From Candidatus Iainarchaeum sp. (GTDB taxonomy: Archaea > B1Sed10-29 > WALL01): a DNA stretch of 64,000 nt. Under the pieces are notes generated by a model. That model searched no databases. It saw nothing but the letters and a program-made list of their open reading frames with translations, and was not told the DNA's origin. The stretch is from positions 1 to 64,000 of the forward strand of contig JAGMCR010000002.1 in assembly GCA_023129115.1 (NCBI GenBank). Direction: 5' to 3'. Each line of letters opens with the position of its first letter. Within the stretch, counting starts at the first letter, position 1. Of this stretch, positions 48,202 through 56,672 are shown one piece after another. A program made the position numbers and the translations under genes.

Positions 48202-48955
48202 TACCGTGAAGGCCTTTGCTTACCGGCTTATCGCCAACTTCTGGAAACAGAAGATGTACATATTCGCCGAGGTATTGTTCTGGCCCCTAATGTTTTTGGT
48301 CGCGTTTGGGCTGTTGATAAAGACGTTTTCGGCCGACCCCACAGTGATTAATTACATTCTCGCGGCGTCAATAACCTGGCGCATAACCACGGTCTTCCAG
48401 CAGTCAGTGAATATGGGGTTCCTCCTTGACTACTGGAACGAGACCATGCGCCAGACCTGGGTCGCGCCGTTCCACCTCAAGGAATACGTAATCGGGAACA
48501 GCATGCTGGGCCTGCTTTCCGGCTCGGTCACGTTCCTGGTGTCGCTGGTCGTGGCGTGGCTGGCGTTTGGGTTCAGCTACCAGCCGCTGTGGCTCTTTGT
48601 GCTTACAATTGTAATAATGGCGGTGTGGGGGTGCGTGATTGGCGTCCTCATTCTTGCGACAACTGTTCGCGTTGGGGAAGGCGCCACACGCCTCGCGTGG
48701 GTCATCACAGACATAATCGTGCTGTTGAGTGGCGTGTTTTACCCAATCACGATGCTGCCCGTGCCAATCCAGTTCGTCAGCCACTTCCTGCCGTCCACGT
48801 TCCTGTTCCAAATGCTGCGCGTGCACTCCTTCAGCCCGGTGCTCATGGCCGGGTCAGCTGTAATGGTGGTGGCCTACCTCGTCCTGGGGATGGCGCTGCT
48901 GAGGTACAGCGTGAACCACGCCAAGAAAGTCGGCAGGCTCGTGAGGTTCTACTGA
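48182..48955 (+). CDS. ABC-2 type permease
   Basis: A 257-residue membrane protein with six hydrophobic helices (for example AEVLFWPLMFLVAFGLLIKT and WVITDIIVLLSGVFYPITML), as in ABC-2 exporters. GTG at 48182 overlaps the ATPase gene by 20 bases; a second GTG at 48206 would avoid overlap. Its stop overlaps the methyltransferase start (TGATG). Confidence 0.88.
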   Translation: MSGTNFNTVKAFAYRLIANFWKQKMYIFAEVLFWPLMFLVAFGLLIKTFSADPTVINYILAASITWRITTVFQQSVNMGFLLDYWNETMRQTWVAPFHLKEYVIGNSMLGLLSGSVTFLVSLVVAWLAFGFSYQPLWLFVLTIVIMAVWGCVIGVLILATTVRVGEGATRLAWVITDIIVLLSGVFYPITMLPVPIQFVSHFLPSTFLFQMLRVHSFSPVLMAGSAVMVVAYLVLGMALLRYSVNHAKKVGRLVRFY

Positions 48956-49500
48956 TGAAAAAAACACGCCCCGAGCACCAGCCCGGCTTTGAGTTCCGCC
49001 CCGGGGAATACGAGTCCCCTGGCATGAAGCGAATGCAGGAACAGCTCACGCTCCGGGCAATCGAATTGTTGGGAATCGACTCCGGCCGAGTCATCGACAT
49101 TGGCTGCGGCACCGGCTACTCCACCCAAGTGCTTGCGGACACTGGCTTCGACGTCGTCGGCATCGACCCCAACCAAGAAATGGTCGAGAGGGCCAACGAA
49201 AGAAAACTAGCGTGTTCCGTGGGCTCGTTCGAGGAAATCCCCTTTCCCGACCATTCCTTCGACGCCGCCGTCTCCATTTCCACGCTGCAGTGGGTCGAGG
49301 ACTACCGCGCCGCCGCCAAAGAAGTGAGCCGCGTGCTGAAGTACTCCGCAAAAGCAGTGTTCCAGTTCTACCCCGAGTCAGAAGAAGACGCCATGAAGAC
49401 CGCGAAGGCATTCGCCCGCGAGGGCTTCAAGGCCGAGCTCGCGATAGACAACCCAGACAACCCAAAGAAAAAGAAAGTGTTTCTTGTCCTCGAACGCTAA
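48955..49500 (+). CDS. Bud23-like class I methyltransferase
   Basis: The 181-residue protein's N-terminal KKTRPEHQPGFEFRPGEYES then MKRMQEQLTLRAIELLGIDS resembles the start of eukaryotic Bud23/WBSCR22 rRNA guanine-N7 methyltransferases. RVIDIGCGTGYSTQVLAD is the SAM loop; SFDAAVSISTLQWV and VSRVLKYSAKAVFQFYPES follow. The ATG overlaps the permease stop, so it is co-transcribed with the ABC genes. The target is likely rRNA or tRNA but unproven. It lacks the long basic tail of eukaryotic Bud23. Confidence 0.8.
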   Translation: MKKTRPEHQPGFEFRPGEYESPGMKRMQEQLTLRAIELLGIDSGRVIDIGCGTGYSTQVLADTGFDVVGIDPNQEMVERANERKLACSVGSFEEIPFPDHSFDAAVSISTLQWVEDYRAAAKEVSRVLKYSAKAVFQFYPESEEDAMKTAKAFAREGFKAELAIDNPDNPKKKKVFLVLER

Positions 49501-49544
49501 CAATTTTATACTGCAAGCGCCTTAACCCCCATGGGGAGAGAGTT

Positions 49545-49961
49545 GTGCGCCTGTACATAGACACCAACGTGCCGATTAGCCTGGTCACTGGCGAGTTCGG
49601 GAAAAACTATGAATTCATGGAAGAGAGAGTTAGAAGATTTCTTTCTGTGTGCGAAGAAGAAAAGCATACACTCATAATCTCTGACTGGATGACGAAAGAG
49701 CTTGAAGGAGTTAAGCCCCATTGTTCTAATTGGATTCAAGACTTTGCTGCTGAAAACATTATTGAATACGTTGAACTTACAAGAGAAGACAGCCTAAAGG
49801 CCAAAACGATATCTAATGCAAAAGGCATCCATTACTCCGACGCTCGGCATGTTCAGCTAGCGTTAAAGTCAAAGGCCGACGCAATAATAACGTGGGACAC
49901 CAAAGACTTCCAAAAAGTGAGTGACCTAATAACCGTGATGACGCCCGAACAGTTTATATGA
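49545..49961 (+). CDS. PIN-domain toxin (VapC-like)
   Basis: This 138-residue protein reads RLYIDTNVPISLVTGEFG (first Asp), HTLIISDWMTKEL, GIHYSDARHVQLALKSKADA and IITWDTKDFQKV: the PIN fold with its acidic residues. GTG at 49545 is preceded by GGGGAGAG. An RHH antitoxin converges on it tail to tail rather than preceding it, which is unusual. It is AT-rich relative to neighbours, suggesting transfer. Confidence 0.83.
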   Translation: MRLYIDTNVPISLVTGEFGKNYEFMEERVRRFLSVCEEEKHTLIISDWMTKELEGVKPHCSNWIQDFAAENIIEYVELTREDSLKAKTISNAKGIHYSDARHVQLALKSKADAIITWDTKDFQKVSDLITVMTPEQFI

Positions 49962-50241
49962 AGCCCTTTTCCCGGTCGAACTCCTCAGCAAGTTTGTCCT
50001 TGTAGTCCTTGTCAAACATCGCCCTCTCCAAGTCCTCGAGAGTAACACCCTCTTTCTTGAGCCTATCAGCCCACTTCTTTGCTACTGCATCCCATCTCCT
50101 CATACGCAGCTGAATCGCTTTTTCCCTCATTGCGTCACGCACTGCCTCGGAAACATTGGAGTACAGTTTACTCTGCTCTACTAATTCTTCAAACTCCTTC
50201 TTGAAAACAGGGTCAAGGCGGATTGTATAGCTCTGCTGCAT
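49954..50241 (-). CDS. RHH-type antitoxin
   Basis: A 95-residue protein starting MQQSYTIRLDPVFKKEFEEL (RHH strand and helix), then NVSEAVRDAMREKAIQLRMR and an acidic helical tail (LEDLERAMFDKDYKDKLAEE). It overlaps the PIN gene by 8 bases in convergent orientation. TATA TATTTAAAT (50267-50275) lies 30 bases upstream; an upstream ATG at 50262 is less likely. Confidence 0.78.
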   Translation of the reverse strand: MQQSYTIRLDPVFKKEFEELVEQSKLYSNVSEAVRDAMREKAIQLRMRRWDAVAKKWADRLKKEGVTLEDLERAMFDKDYKDKLAEEFDREKGFI

Positions 50242-50266
50242 GTATTTACATTGTACATACAACTGG

Positions 50267-50275
50267 TATTTAAAT
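50267..50275. promoter_or_regulatory. Shared TATA box for the RHH gene and agmatinase-like gene
   Basis: TATTTAAAT is 26 bases from ATG 50297 (rightward) and about 30 from ATG 50241 (leftward). This is the third such shared box in this window. Confidence 0.55.
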
Positions 50276-50296
50276 CATGCTGCTAAAAACCACCCC

Positions 50297-51064
50297 ATGC
50301 TCCGCAAAAACCGATTGATATGGGAAAACCTCTACGAATTAAGCGAGGCCGAGGTAGTCCTGCTTGGAGTGCCGTTCGACGGCACGTGCACCGGCCTGCC
50401 AGGCGCGCGCCTTGCCCCGTCACGCATCCGCGAGGACTTCGACTTGTTCGTCGCAGGCCACGAAAAGGGCATCGGGGACCTCGGCGACGTGAAGCTCTAT
50501 GACGCCGGCGACGTGGACGTGGTGCACGGCTCGCCCGAAGACACTTTTGACCGAGTCGTGGAAGCGGTGCGCGAAATCCGCGACGAGACAAAAGCCCCAA
50601 TTATTACACTCGGCGGAGACCATTCTATCACTCTCCCCATCGTTTCCGCGCTCGCCGAGCTCGAAAAGTTCGGCTACGTGTGCTACGACGCGCACCTAGA
50701 CCTGCTTGATGACTTCAACGGCTACCCCAATAGCCACACGTGCGTGAACCGCCGCGTGATGGAAGTCGTCAAGGACGTCGAAATCGTGGGCGCGCGCGCC
50801 GGCAGCAAGGAAGAGTGGGCAGTAGCCAAGAAGCTGAGGCCAGTGAAGGGCAAGTGCTACGTAAGCATTGACGTGGACGTGCTCTCCGCAGTGCCCACGG
50901 GCACGCCGGTCCCGAGCGGCATGCAATTCCGCGACCTATGGACAAAAATAAGCAAGCGAAAAATTGTCGCTGCCGACATAATGGAGTACAACCCGTTGGT
51001 TGGCCACTCCACTGTCCCAGCCGAGCTCTTGAAGCGCCTCATCCTCAAGACGGGTAGAACATGA
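50297..51064 (+). CDS. speB: Agmatinase/arginase-family ureohydrolase
   Basis: The 255-residue protein keeps all six manganese ligands: H109 (GGDHS), D131, H133 and D135 (DAHLD), and D192 and D194 (SIDVDVL). The usual SIDxDxxDP is SIDVDVLSAVP here. Together with the short N terminus this makes specificity (agmatine, guanidinobutyrate or arginine) uncertain. It would supply putrescine for polyamine or hypusine synthesis if agmatinase. Leaderless start from TATA at 50267-50275. Confidence 0.88.
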   Translation: MLRKNRLIWENLYELSEAEVVLLGVPFDGTCTGLPGARLAPSRIREDFDLFVAGHEKGIGDLGDVKLYDAGDVDVVHGSPEDTFDRVVEAVREIRDETKAPIITLGGDHSITLPIVSALAELEKFGYVCYDAHLDLLDDFNGYPNSHTCVNRRVMEVVKDVEIVGARAGSKEEWAVAKKLRPVKGKCYVSIDVDVLSAVPTGTPVPSGMQFRDLWTKISKRKIVAADIMEYNPLVGHSTVPAELLKRLILKTGRT

Positions 51065-51341
51065 CCACGCACTGGCCACTCGCGCACGCGAAATAGCCCT
51101 GCCCGCAGTCCACAGTGTTTGGCCTGCAGTCCAGGGTACAGGCGACGTCAGTGCAGTTCGGGGCGTTCAAAGTGTTCACCGAGCTGGTTGGGTGGCAGCA
51201 CTGCTCTGCGACGCAGTCCGCGTCGATTGTGCACATGCGCTTGTCGTCAGCTCCGCCTAGGCCTGCATTGATGTCTGCTGTTGGTGGAGTAAGGCACCCA
51301 ACAAGCATTGCCGCAAGAAGCACGGCAAGGATTGGTCTCAT
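51045..51341 (-). CDS. Cys-rich lipoprotein-like secreted protein
   Basis: A 98-residue protein with a signal peptide and lipobox (LAAMLVGC at 9-16), then a small domain with about ten cysteines (CTIDADCVAEQCCHP, CTDVACTLDC, CGQGYFACASGQCV) that must form disulfides. It is probably lipid-anchored and extracytoplasmic. The last 20 bases overlap the convergent agmatinase-like gene. Function unknown. Confidence 0.72.
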   Translation of the reverse strand: MRPILAVLLAAMLVGCLTPPTADINAGLGGADDKRMCTIDADCVAEQCCHPTSSVNTLNAPNCTDVACTLDCRPNTVDCGQGYFACASGQCVVMFYPS

Positions 51342-51374
51342 GAAAAAAAAGACGCCGAGGACGCATAAATAACT

Positions 51375-51497
51375 TTACTTTATCCTGTGCACCTTGCCGC
51401 ATTCGTCGCAAATGAGGTATTCCTTTCCCCTGCTGGCAATCGGATAAAGCGCAGTCGAGCCGCATGACTTGCATTCTTCAATCTTTTTGTCTACCAT
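51375..51497 (-). CDS. Small zinc-ribbon protein (40 aa)
   Basis: Translated from ATG 51497 on the minus strand, it reads MVDKKIEECKSCGSTALYPI, then ASRGKEYLICDECGKVHRIK, with two CxxC pairs forming a zinc ribbon. GGGGAG lies 8 bases upstream. Such mini zinc ribbons are common in archaea and often associate with transcription or RNA-binding complexes. Confidence 0.65.
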   Translation of the reverse strand: MVDKKIEECKSCGSTALYPIASRGKEYLICDECGKVHRIK

Positions 51498-51571
51498 AGA
51501 AGTGCTCCCCTTCCCTTTAGAAGTTCCCCCCATACTATAGCTTATGTCTTAACACGTATAAAAGGCTATGT

Positions 51572-52243
51572 TTAAACAACCAGTTTGCCGTACGCGCACA
51601 GTTTGTTCAAAAAGCACTCCCCGCACTTCGGCCGATTCGCCGGGCAGACTCGCTGGCCGTGCTTCACGAGCCAGTCATTGATGCCGAGCCAATACTTTTT
51701 TGGGACGATGGCGCGGAGTGCACGCTCTGTCTGCTCCGGAGTCTTCGTTTCCACCCAGCCAAGCAAATTGCTAATCCTGTGCACGTGAGTGTCCACGCAC
51801 ATCGCCGGAATCCCGAACGCGTAAACAAGAGTGCAGTTCGCGGTTTTCCTCCCAACGCCAGGCAGTTCGACCAGGCCACTGATTGTTTTGGGTATTCCGG
51901 TCTTTTCCACGCGTTTCGCCAGCCCAATAACATTCCTTGCCTTGGTCTTGTACATCCCAACCGGTTTAATTAGCTTCTCGACCTCAGCCACAGAGGCCTT
52001 TGCCAGTTTCTTTGCTGTTGGGTAGTTGGCAAACAATTGCTTCGCGGCTTTGGCAGTGTTGACGTCCCTGGTTCGGGCGGACAACGCAGTAGCTACCACT
52101 GTTTGAAAAGGAGTCCAGTGTTTTACAACGGCTTTCAACCCACCGTAATGCCGCTCCAGCAGCCGGCAAGCGGCGGCTATTTCTTCTTCTTTTTCTTTGC
52201 CGCTTTTTTGGCCGGCTTTTTCTTTGTTCCGCATCCACCGCAT
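51572..52243 (-). CDS. nth: Endonuclease III (Nth)
   Basis: The 223-residue enzyme has helix-hairpin-helix LPGVGRKTAN (127-136) with catalytic K133, catalytic D151 in VDTHVHR, and a C-terminal [4Fe-4S] cluster C200-x6-C207-x2-C210-x5-C216. It removes oxidised pyrimidines in base-excision repair. ATG 52243 is taken as start; an in-frame Met four codons later is possible. It is an extra ~10 residues longer at the N terminus than E. coli Nth. Confidence 0.95.
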   Translation of the reverse strand: MRWMRNKEKAGQKSGKEKEEEIAAACRLLERHYGGLKAVVKHWTPFQTVVATALSARTRDVNTAKAAKQLFANYPTAKKLAKASVAEVEKLIKPVGMYKTKARNVIGLAKRVEKTGIPKTISGLVELPGVGRKTANCTLVYAFGIPAMCVDTHVHRISNLLGWVETKTPEQTERALRAIVPKKYWLGINDWLVKHGQRVCPANRPKCGECFLNKLCAYGKLVV

Positions 52244-52278
52244 GGCATAACCTCATCAAACACAAAACCAGTATTTAA

Positions 52279-52797
52279 TTACTTATCTTCGGCAACGTCG
52301 ACCACTGTTCCATGCGAAAACTTCGTAATTTCGGACGGGGCCAGCTTCAAGCCCACACACGGCGAGCCCGCCGAGCCAACGACCCACTCTTTTTCCAAGA
52401 GCTTCTCGTCGATGAACACCGGAATATCCGGCGGCACAGTCAAGGCGTCTACTCCCCCCGGCAGTCTGCCGAATAAGTCCTGGAGTTCATCACGCCTCGC
52501 CATCCGCACTTCCTTGAAATGAGCAGTTCTTTGGAGCTTTTTCATGCTGATGCGCACTTCACCAGAAGCAATAACCACTAAAGGCCGCCCCCTGGAAACA
52601 AAACACAAGCACTTAAGCACGTTGTCGGCAGAGCCGCTGTAAAGGTCAAGGTGTGACTGTAGGTTTGTTATTGGATGATCCGGATGCGCAATGAGTTTCG
52701 CGTCCATGTTGTTCATTTTCACAAACTCGAAGACCTTCTTCACGTTTTCTTCCCCAGGCACTCCAGCAAAATCTTGTTCTGAAGTGATTTCTTTCAT
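52279..52797 (-). CDS. YbaK/EbsC-type aminoacyl-tRNA deacylase
   Basis: A 172-residue protein with the YbaK fold: NNMDAKLIAHPDHPITNLQS, KCLCFVSRGRPLVVIASGEV and EVRISMKKLQRTAHFKEVR, then GSAGSPCVGLKLAPSEI. These enzymes hydrolyse mischarged tRNA (Cys-tRNA-Pro or similar). It overlaps metG by 4 bases, so the pair is co-transcribed. Confidence 0.87.
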   Translation of the reverse strand: MKEITSEQDFAGVPGEENVKKVFEFVKMNNMDAKLIAHPDHPITNLQSHLDLYSGSADNVLKCLCFVSRGRPLVVIASGEVRISMKKLQRTAHFKEVRMARRDELQDLFGRLPGGVDALTVPPDIPVFIDEKLLEKEWVVGSAGSPCVGLKLAPSEITKFSHGTVVDVAEDK

Positions 52798-54752
52798 TCA
52801 ATCACGCTGCCTGGCTTTGCGTCCTTGTCAGGAACAAGCACTTGCCAGTCCGGCCCAGCAGCCAGAATCATCCCCTGTGATTCAACACCGCGGAGTTTCT
52901 TTGGTTCGAGGTTAGCGAGATACAACACTTTTTTGCCCTGGAGCGCTTTGGGTGCATAATTCTCTGCAAGCCCAGCCATAACCGTCCGCTCTCCCAACTC
53001 ACCAACGTCGAGCACGACCTTGTAAAGCTTGTCGCTCTTTTCAACGCGCTCCGCGCTCTTTACCTCAGCAATTCTTAAGTCCATTTTTTTGAAGTCCTCG
53101 TATTTCACGTAACTCACTTCCTCTTTTTTTCCGCCGAAGCGCTCCTCGTAATCCTTAACGCCGTCCAGCTTCGTGAACAGCGGCTTTGACTCGCCCAATG
53201 GGCCATTAACCGTAATCTCCGCAGCGTCTTCCCAACGCAACTCTTTCTCGCCAAGCAGCGCACGAATCTTCTTTGCGTCACCCGGGATGAACGGCTCCAA
53301 AAGAATGCTTGCGGACCGGCACACTGCAAGCGAAAGGTACAGCGTGTTCGCCCGCACGGCCTCGTTCTTCCACGGCTCCTGCTCGTTCAAGTACGCGTTG
53401 CCGTCCCGGACCAATGCAACAGCGCGCTTCAGCGCCTCGCGCAAGTGCGCCTTCTCCAATTCCTCCGCCACACTCGCCGGCGCCGCCTTGATTTTTTCGA
53501 TTAATTCCTTGTCCTTCGCGGTCCATTCCCCGTGCTCGGGCACTCCATCGAAGTACTTCTTGTTGAGCACGAGCGTCCGGTGCACGAAGTTCCCAACGAC
53601 GTCCGCCAATTCATTAACGCTTTTTTGGAACTGCTCCCATGTGAAGTCCGAGTCGTGCGTCTCCGGAGCCATTTGGATTAGTGCGTACCGCCACTGCGAC
53701 GCCGTGAACGGCAGGGACTGGCAGTCCTCCAGAGTCACGCCAACGCCCCTGCTCTTCGAGAACTTCCTGCCCTCGTAGTTAAGGTACTCTGCCCCGACGA
53801 CGTTGTATGGCAGGATGAACTCCTTCGTGCCCATTAGCATGGCTGGAAAAATAATCGTGTGGAACGGGATGTTGTCCTTGCCAAGGAAGTGCACGAGCCG
53901 CACGTCTTCCGCGGTCCACCAGTCGTGCCAGTGCTTACCGGTTTCGCCCGGCGCGTCTTTTGTTATAGCTATATATGCCACAGGTGCGTCAAACCACACA
54001 TACAGAATCTTGTCCTCGTAGCCCTTGAGCGGCACTTTCACGCCCCACTTCAAATCGCGGGTAATGCACCGCGGCTTCAGGTCGCCGACGAGCGAGACCG
54101 CCCAGTTAAGCACGTTGGGCGCCCAAAACTTTTTGGTGCCAAGCCACTCCTTCAGCTCCGGCGCGAACTTCGGCAGGTCAAGGAACAAGTGCTTGCTCGT
54201 GCGCAGCACGGCCCCACCGCCGCACACAACACACTTCGGCTCCTTCAATTCCTTTGGCTCCTGCAGCTTGCCGCACGAGTCGCACTGGTCCGCGTTGGTC
54301 TCTTCGCCGCACTTTGGGCACAGTCCCTTGACGTACCTGTCCGGCAGGAACCGCTTGCATTTGTCACAATACAGCTGCTCGACTTCTTGCTCGAAGACGT
54401 TTCCCGCGTCGTAGTTCTTCTTGAATATGTATTGGGTGAGCTCGTGGTTTGACGGGCTGGAAGTCCGCCCGAAGTTAGTGAATTCTATATCAAACCACTC
54501 GTAGTCCACCTTGTGCAGCGCGTGGTATTCCTCGCACCACTTTTCCGGCGTGACGCCGGCCTTCTCGGCGGCCAGTTCCGTCGCAGTGCCGTGCTCGTCG
54601 GTCCCGCAGATGTAAATCACTTCGTGGCCCTGCAGACTCAAATAGCGCGTGTAAATGTCCGGCGGCAGCAGACTGCCGATTAAGTGGCCGAGGTGCGGCC
54701 TGGAATTCACGTAAGGCAGTGCAGAAGTTACCAAATAACGGAAATTAACCAC
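52794..54752 (-). CDS. metG: Methionyl-tRNA synthetase
   Basis: A 652-residue class Ia synthetase: YLVTSALPYVNSRPHLGHLI (HIGH motif as HLGH), a knuckle domain with CDKCKRF/CPKCGEE/CDSCGKL/CVVCGGG zinc sites, FSKSRGVGVTLED (KMSKS), and a C-terminal EMAP/OB tRNA-binding domain (LRIAEVKSAERVEKSDKLYK, GQGMILAAG-type end). GTG at 54752 is chosen from TATA spacing (TTTAAAAAC about 30 bases upstream); the longer frame upstream is the antisense of the neighbouring small gene. Confidence 0.95.
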   Translation of the reverse strand: MVNFRYLVTSALPYVNSRPHLGHLIGSLLPPDIYTRYLSLQGHEVIYICGTDEHGTATELAAEKAGVTPEKWCEEYHALHKVDYEWFDIEFTNFGRTSSPSNHELTQYIFKKNYDAGNVFEQEVEQLYCDKCKRFLPDRYVKGLCPKCGEETNADQCDSCGKLQEPKELKEPKCVVCGGGAVLRTSKHLFLDLPKFAPELKEWLGTKKFWAPNVLNWAVSLVGDLKPRCITRDLKWGVKVPLKGYEDKILYVWFDAPVAYIAITKDAPGETGKHWHDWWTAEDVRLVHFLGKDNIPFHTIIFPAMLMGTKEFILPYNVVGAEYLNYEGRKFSKSRGVGVTLEDCQSLPFTASQWRYALIQMAPETHDSDFTWEQFQKSVNELADVVGNFVHRTLVLNKKYFDGVPEHGEWTAKDKELIEKIKAAPASVAEELEKAHLREALKRAVALVRDGNAYLNEQEPWKNEAVRANTLYLSLAVCRSASILLEPFIPGDAKKIRALLGEKELRWEDAAEITVNGPLGESKPLFTKLDGVKDYEERFGGKKEEVSYVKYEDFKKMDLRIAEVKSAERVEKSDKLYKVVLDVGELGERTVMAGLAENYAPKALQGKKVLYLANLEPKKLRGVESQGMILAAGPDWQVLVPDKDAKPGSVIE

Positions 54753-54780
54753 CTTTTGGAGGATATGAAAACGAGTGTTT

Positions 54781-54996
54781 TTAAAGCCAGCCCTTGTTCC
54801 GCAGCAGAATCCGCAGCACCACTGCCTCCATCGCCACGACCACGACGAAGAGCAGCGCAATCACCGACGCCAAAAACTCGACAGTGGCCTCGCCAATGGC
54901 CAGCCCAGTCACAGTCACCAGCAGTACCAAAAAAGCCGTCGCTGCCAGCCCCTTCATGAGGCTCTTCTCCCGCCGCGTCGAGCCCTTGGGATACAT
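54781..54996 (-). CDS. Small two-helix membrane protein
   Basis: A 71-residue protein with a basic start (MYPKGSTRREKSLMKG), two hydrophobic helices (AATAFLVLLVTVTGLAIG and EFLASVIALLFVVVVAMEAVV) and a basic end (LRILLRNKGWL). It shares a TATA box with the divergent phosphate transporter gene and ends just before the metG promoter. Confidence 0.7.
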   Translation of the reverse strand: MYPKGSTRREKSLMKGLAATAFLVLLVTVTGLAIGEATVEFLASVIALLFVVVVAMEAVVLRILLRNKGWL

Positions 54997-55019
54997 AGCC
55001 CCTCCCTACGGCGGCTGGG

Positions 55020-55029
55020 TTTTTATATG
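55020..55029. promoter_or_regulatory. Shared TATA box between a small membrane gene and the phosphate transporter
   Basis: TTTTTATATG is about 29 bases from ATG 54996 leftward and 26 from GTG 55051 rightward. Its position makes GTG 55051 a better start than ATG 55027 for the transporter. Confidence 0.55.
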
Positions 55030-55050
55030 CCGCTCCCGAAATTATATTCG

Positions 55051-56667
55051 GTGTTTGATTCCATTGTCCCATTTGCATTAGGCCTATCCCTATTCCTGTA
55101 CGGGATAATCACGCTTAGTGGCGACCTCCAAAAGTTCGCGGGCAGCAAGGCAAGCGAGTACCTCCAGAAGGCGGCCGCCAACCCGTGGAGCGGCGCCTTC
55201 GTGGGAATGCTCGTCACCATGGTAATCCAGTCCAGCAGCGCCACCACAGTCATCGTCGTGAGCCTCGTGGACGCCGGGCTCCTGAGCTTCGTGCAGTCCC
55301 TCGGCATAATGTTCGGCGCCAACATCGGCACCACCATCACCGCCCAAATCGTCGCGCTCAAGGCCACGGCCCTCGCGCCCTTCTTCATAATAATCGGCTT
55401 CCTCCTCTCGACATTCACCAAGGGGCGGAACCGATTCATCGGCAACGCACTGTTCAGCCTCGGCATACTCTTCCTCGGCCTCGACTTCATGGGCCAGGGC
55501 ATCGCCCCAATAAAGTCCGACCCCGGCATCGCGAGCAGCCTGATGCTGCTCGACAATCCCCTGTACGCCCTCGCGCTGGCAGCAATATTCACTGGCATTG
55601 TCCAGTCCAGCAGCGTCACCACGAGCCTCATAGTCCTCATGGGAATGCAAGGGCTCCTGAACATCGGCCAGGCAATCCCAATGATAATCGGCGCCAACGT
55701 CGGCACCACCGTCACCGTAATGCTTGCGTCCACACGCCTCGGCCGCAACTCGAAGCGCGCGGCAATCGGCCACTTAATGTTCAACGCACTAGGCGCATTG
55801 CTGTTCATTCCATTCATGGGGCTACTCGCCCAGGTAGCGGCTGCGACCGCCGGCTCAACCGCCATGCAAATCGCGAACGCCCACACAATCTTCAATGTGG
55901 TCACGGCAGTCGCCGCGCTGCTGCTCATAAAGCCCTTCAGCGCTATGCTCATGCGGCTAATCCCACAAAGCGAAGAAGCAGAAGAGCACCGCGCCGTCCA
56001 CCTCAAGGAGCACGCGGGAGAGCCGTTCGTCGCGCTGGAACTGGTGGAGAAAGAGCTGCTCCGCCAGGGCAAAATCGTCCTCAAGATGCTCGACAAGGGA
56101 TACGCCACAATGTTCGAGCGCAACGAAAAGAAAATCCGCGAGGTCCAGAAGCTCGAGAACCTCGTGAACCACCTCCAGAAAGAAATCACCAACGCCCTTA
56201 TCAAGTCGTCCCGCCGCGAGCTCAGCAAGTACGACGCCCAGCGCGTCGCCGCCTACTCCAGAATGACCAACGAGATAGAGCGTGTCGGCGACCTGGCGAT
56301 GCACCTTGGCGGCGTCGCGCAGCGGTTGATTGACGAGGACACCAAGTTCTCGGCCCACGCGAAGAAAGACCTGGAAAAAATACACTCGCTATCGTTCGAG
56401 AGCTTCGAAAAAGCAGTGTCGCTCATCGAAAAGTACGACCGCGGCGCCTGCGACGAAGTCGTCCGCATCGAGGAGACCGTGGACTCGTTCATGCCGCGGC
56501 TCCACTCCGCGCACATGGGCCGCATGTGTGAGGGCCTGTGCAAGCCAGCCGCTGGCCAGGCTTACCCCGGCGTAATCCACATCCTGGAGCGCATTTCTGA
56601 CCACGCCAAGAACATCGCCCAAAAGACCAAGGCCCTCGAAAAAGCGCGGAAGCGCAACGGGAAGTGA
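55051..56667 (+). CDS. Na+/phosphate symporter with PhoU-like domain
   Basis: A 538-residue protein with two NptA/Na-Pi cotransporter repeats (each with TMVIQSSSATTVIVVSLV or TGIVQSSSVTTSLIVLMG, the QSSS motif) forming eight or more helices. A C-terminal PhoU-like helical domain follows from about residue 320 (LELVEKELLRQGKIVLKMLD, IERVGDLAMHLGG). It imports phosphate with sodium or relays phosphate status. GTG 55051 is the preferred start; ATG 55027 is the alternative. Confidence 0.92.
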   Translation: MFDSIVPFALGLSLFLYGIITLSGDLQKFAGSKASEYLQKAAANPWSGAFVGMLVTMVIQSSSATTVIVVSLVDAGLLSFVQSLGIMFGANIGTTITAQIVALKATALAPFFIIIGFLLSTFTKGRNRFIGNALFSLGILFLGLDFMGQGIAPIKSDPGIASSLMLLDNPLYALALAAIFTGIVQSSSVTTSLIVLMGMQGLLNIGQAIPMIIGANVGTTVTVMLASTRLGRNSKRAAIGHLMFNALGALLFIPFMGLLAQVAAATAGSTAMQIANAHTIFNVVTAVAALLLIKPFSAMLMRLIPQSEEAEEHRAVHLKEHAGEPFVALELVEKELLRQGKIVLKMLDKGYATMFERNEKKIREVQKLENLVNHLQKEITNALIKSSRRELSKYDAQRVAAYSRMTNEIERVGDLAMHLGGVAQRLIDEDTKFSAHAKKDLEKIHSLSFESFEKAVSLIEKYDRGACDEVVRIEETVDSFMPRLHSAHMGRMCEGLCKPAAGQAYPGVIHILERISDHAKNIAQKTKALEKARKRNGK

Positions 56668-56672
56668 CCGAT

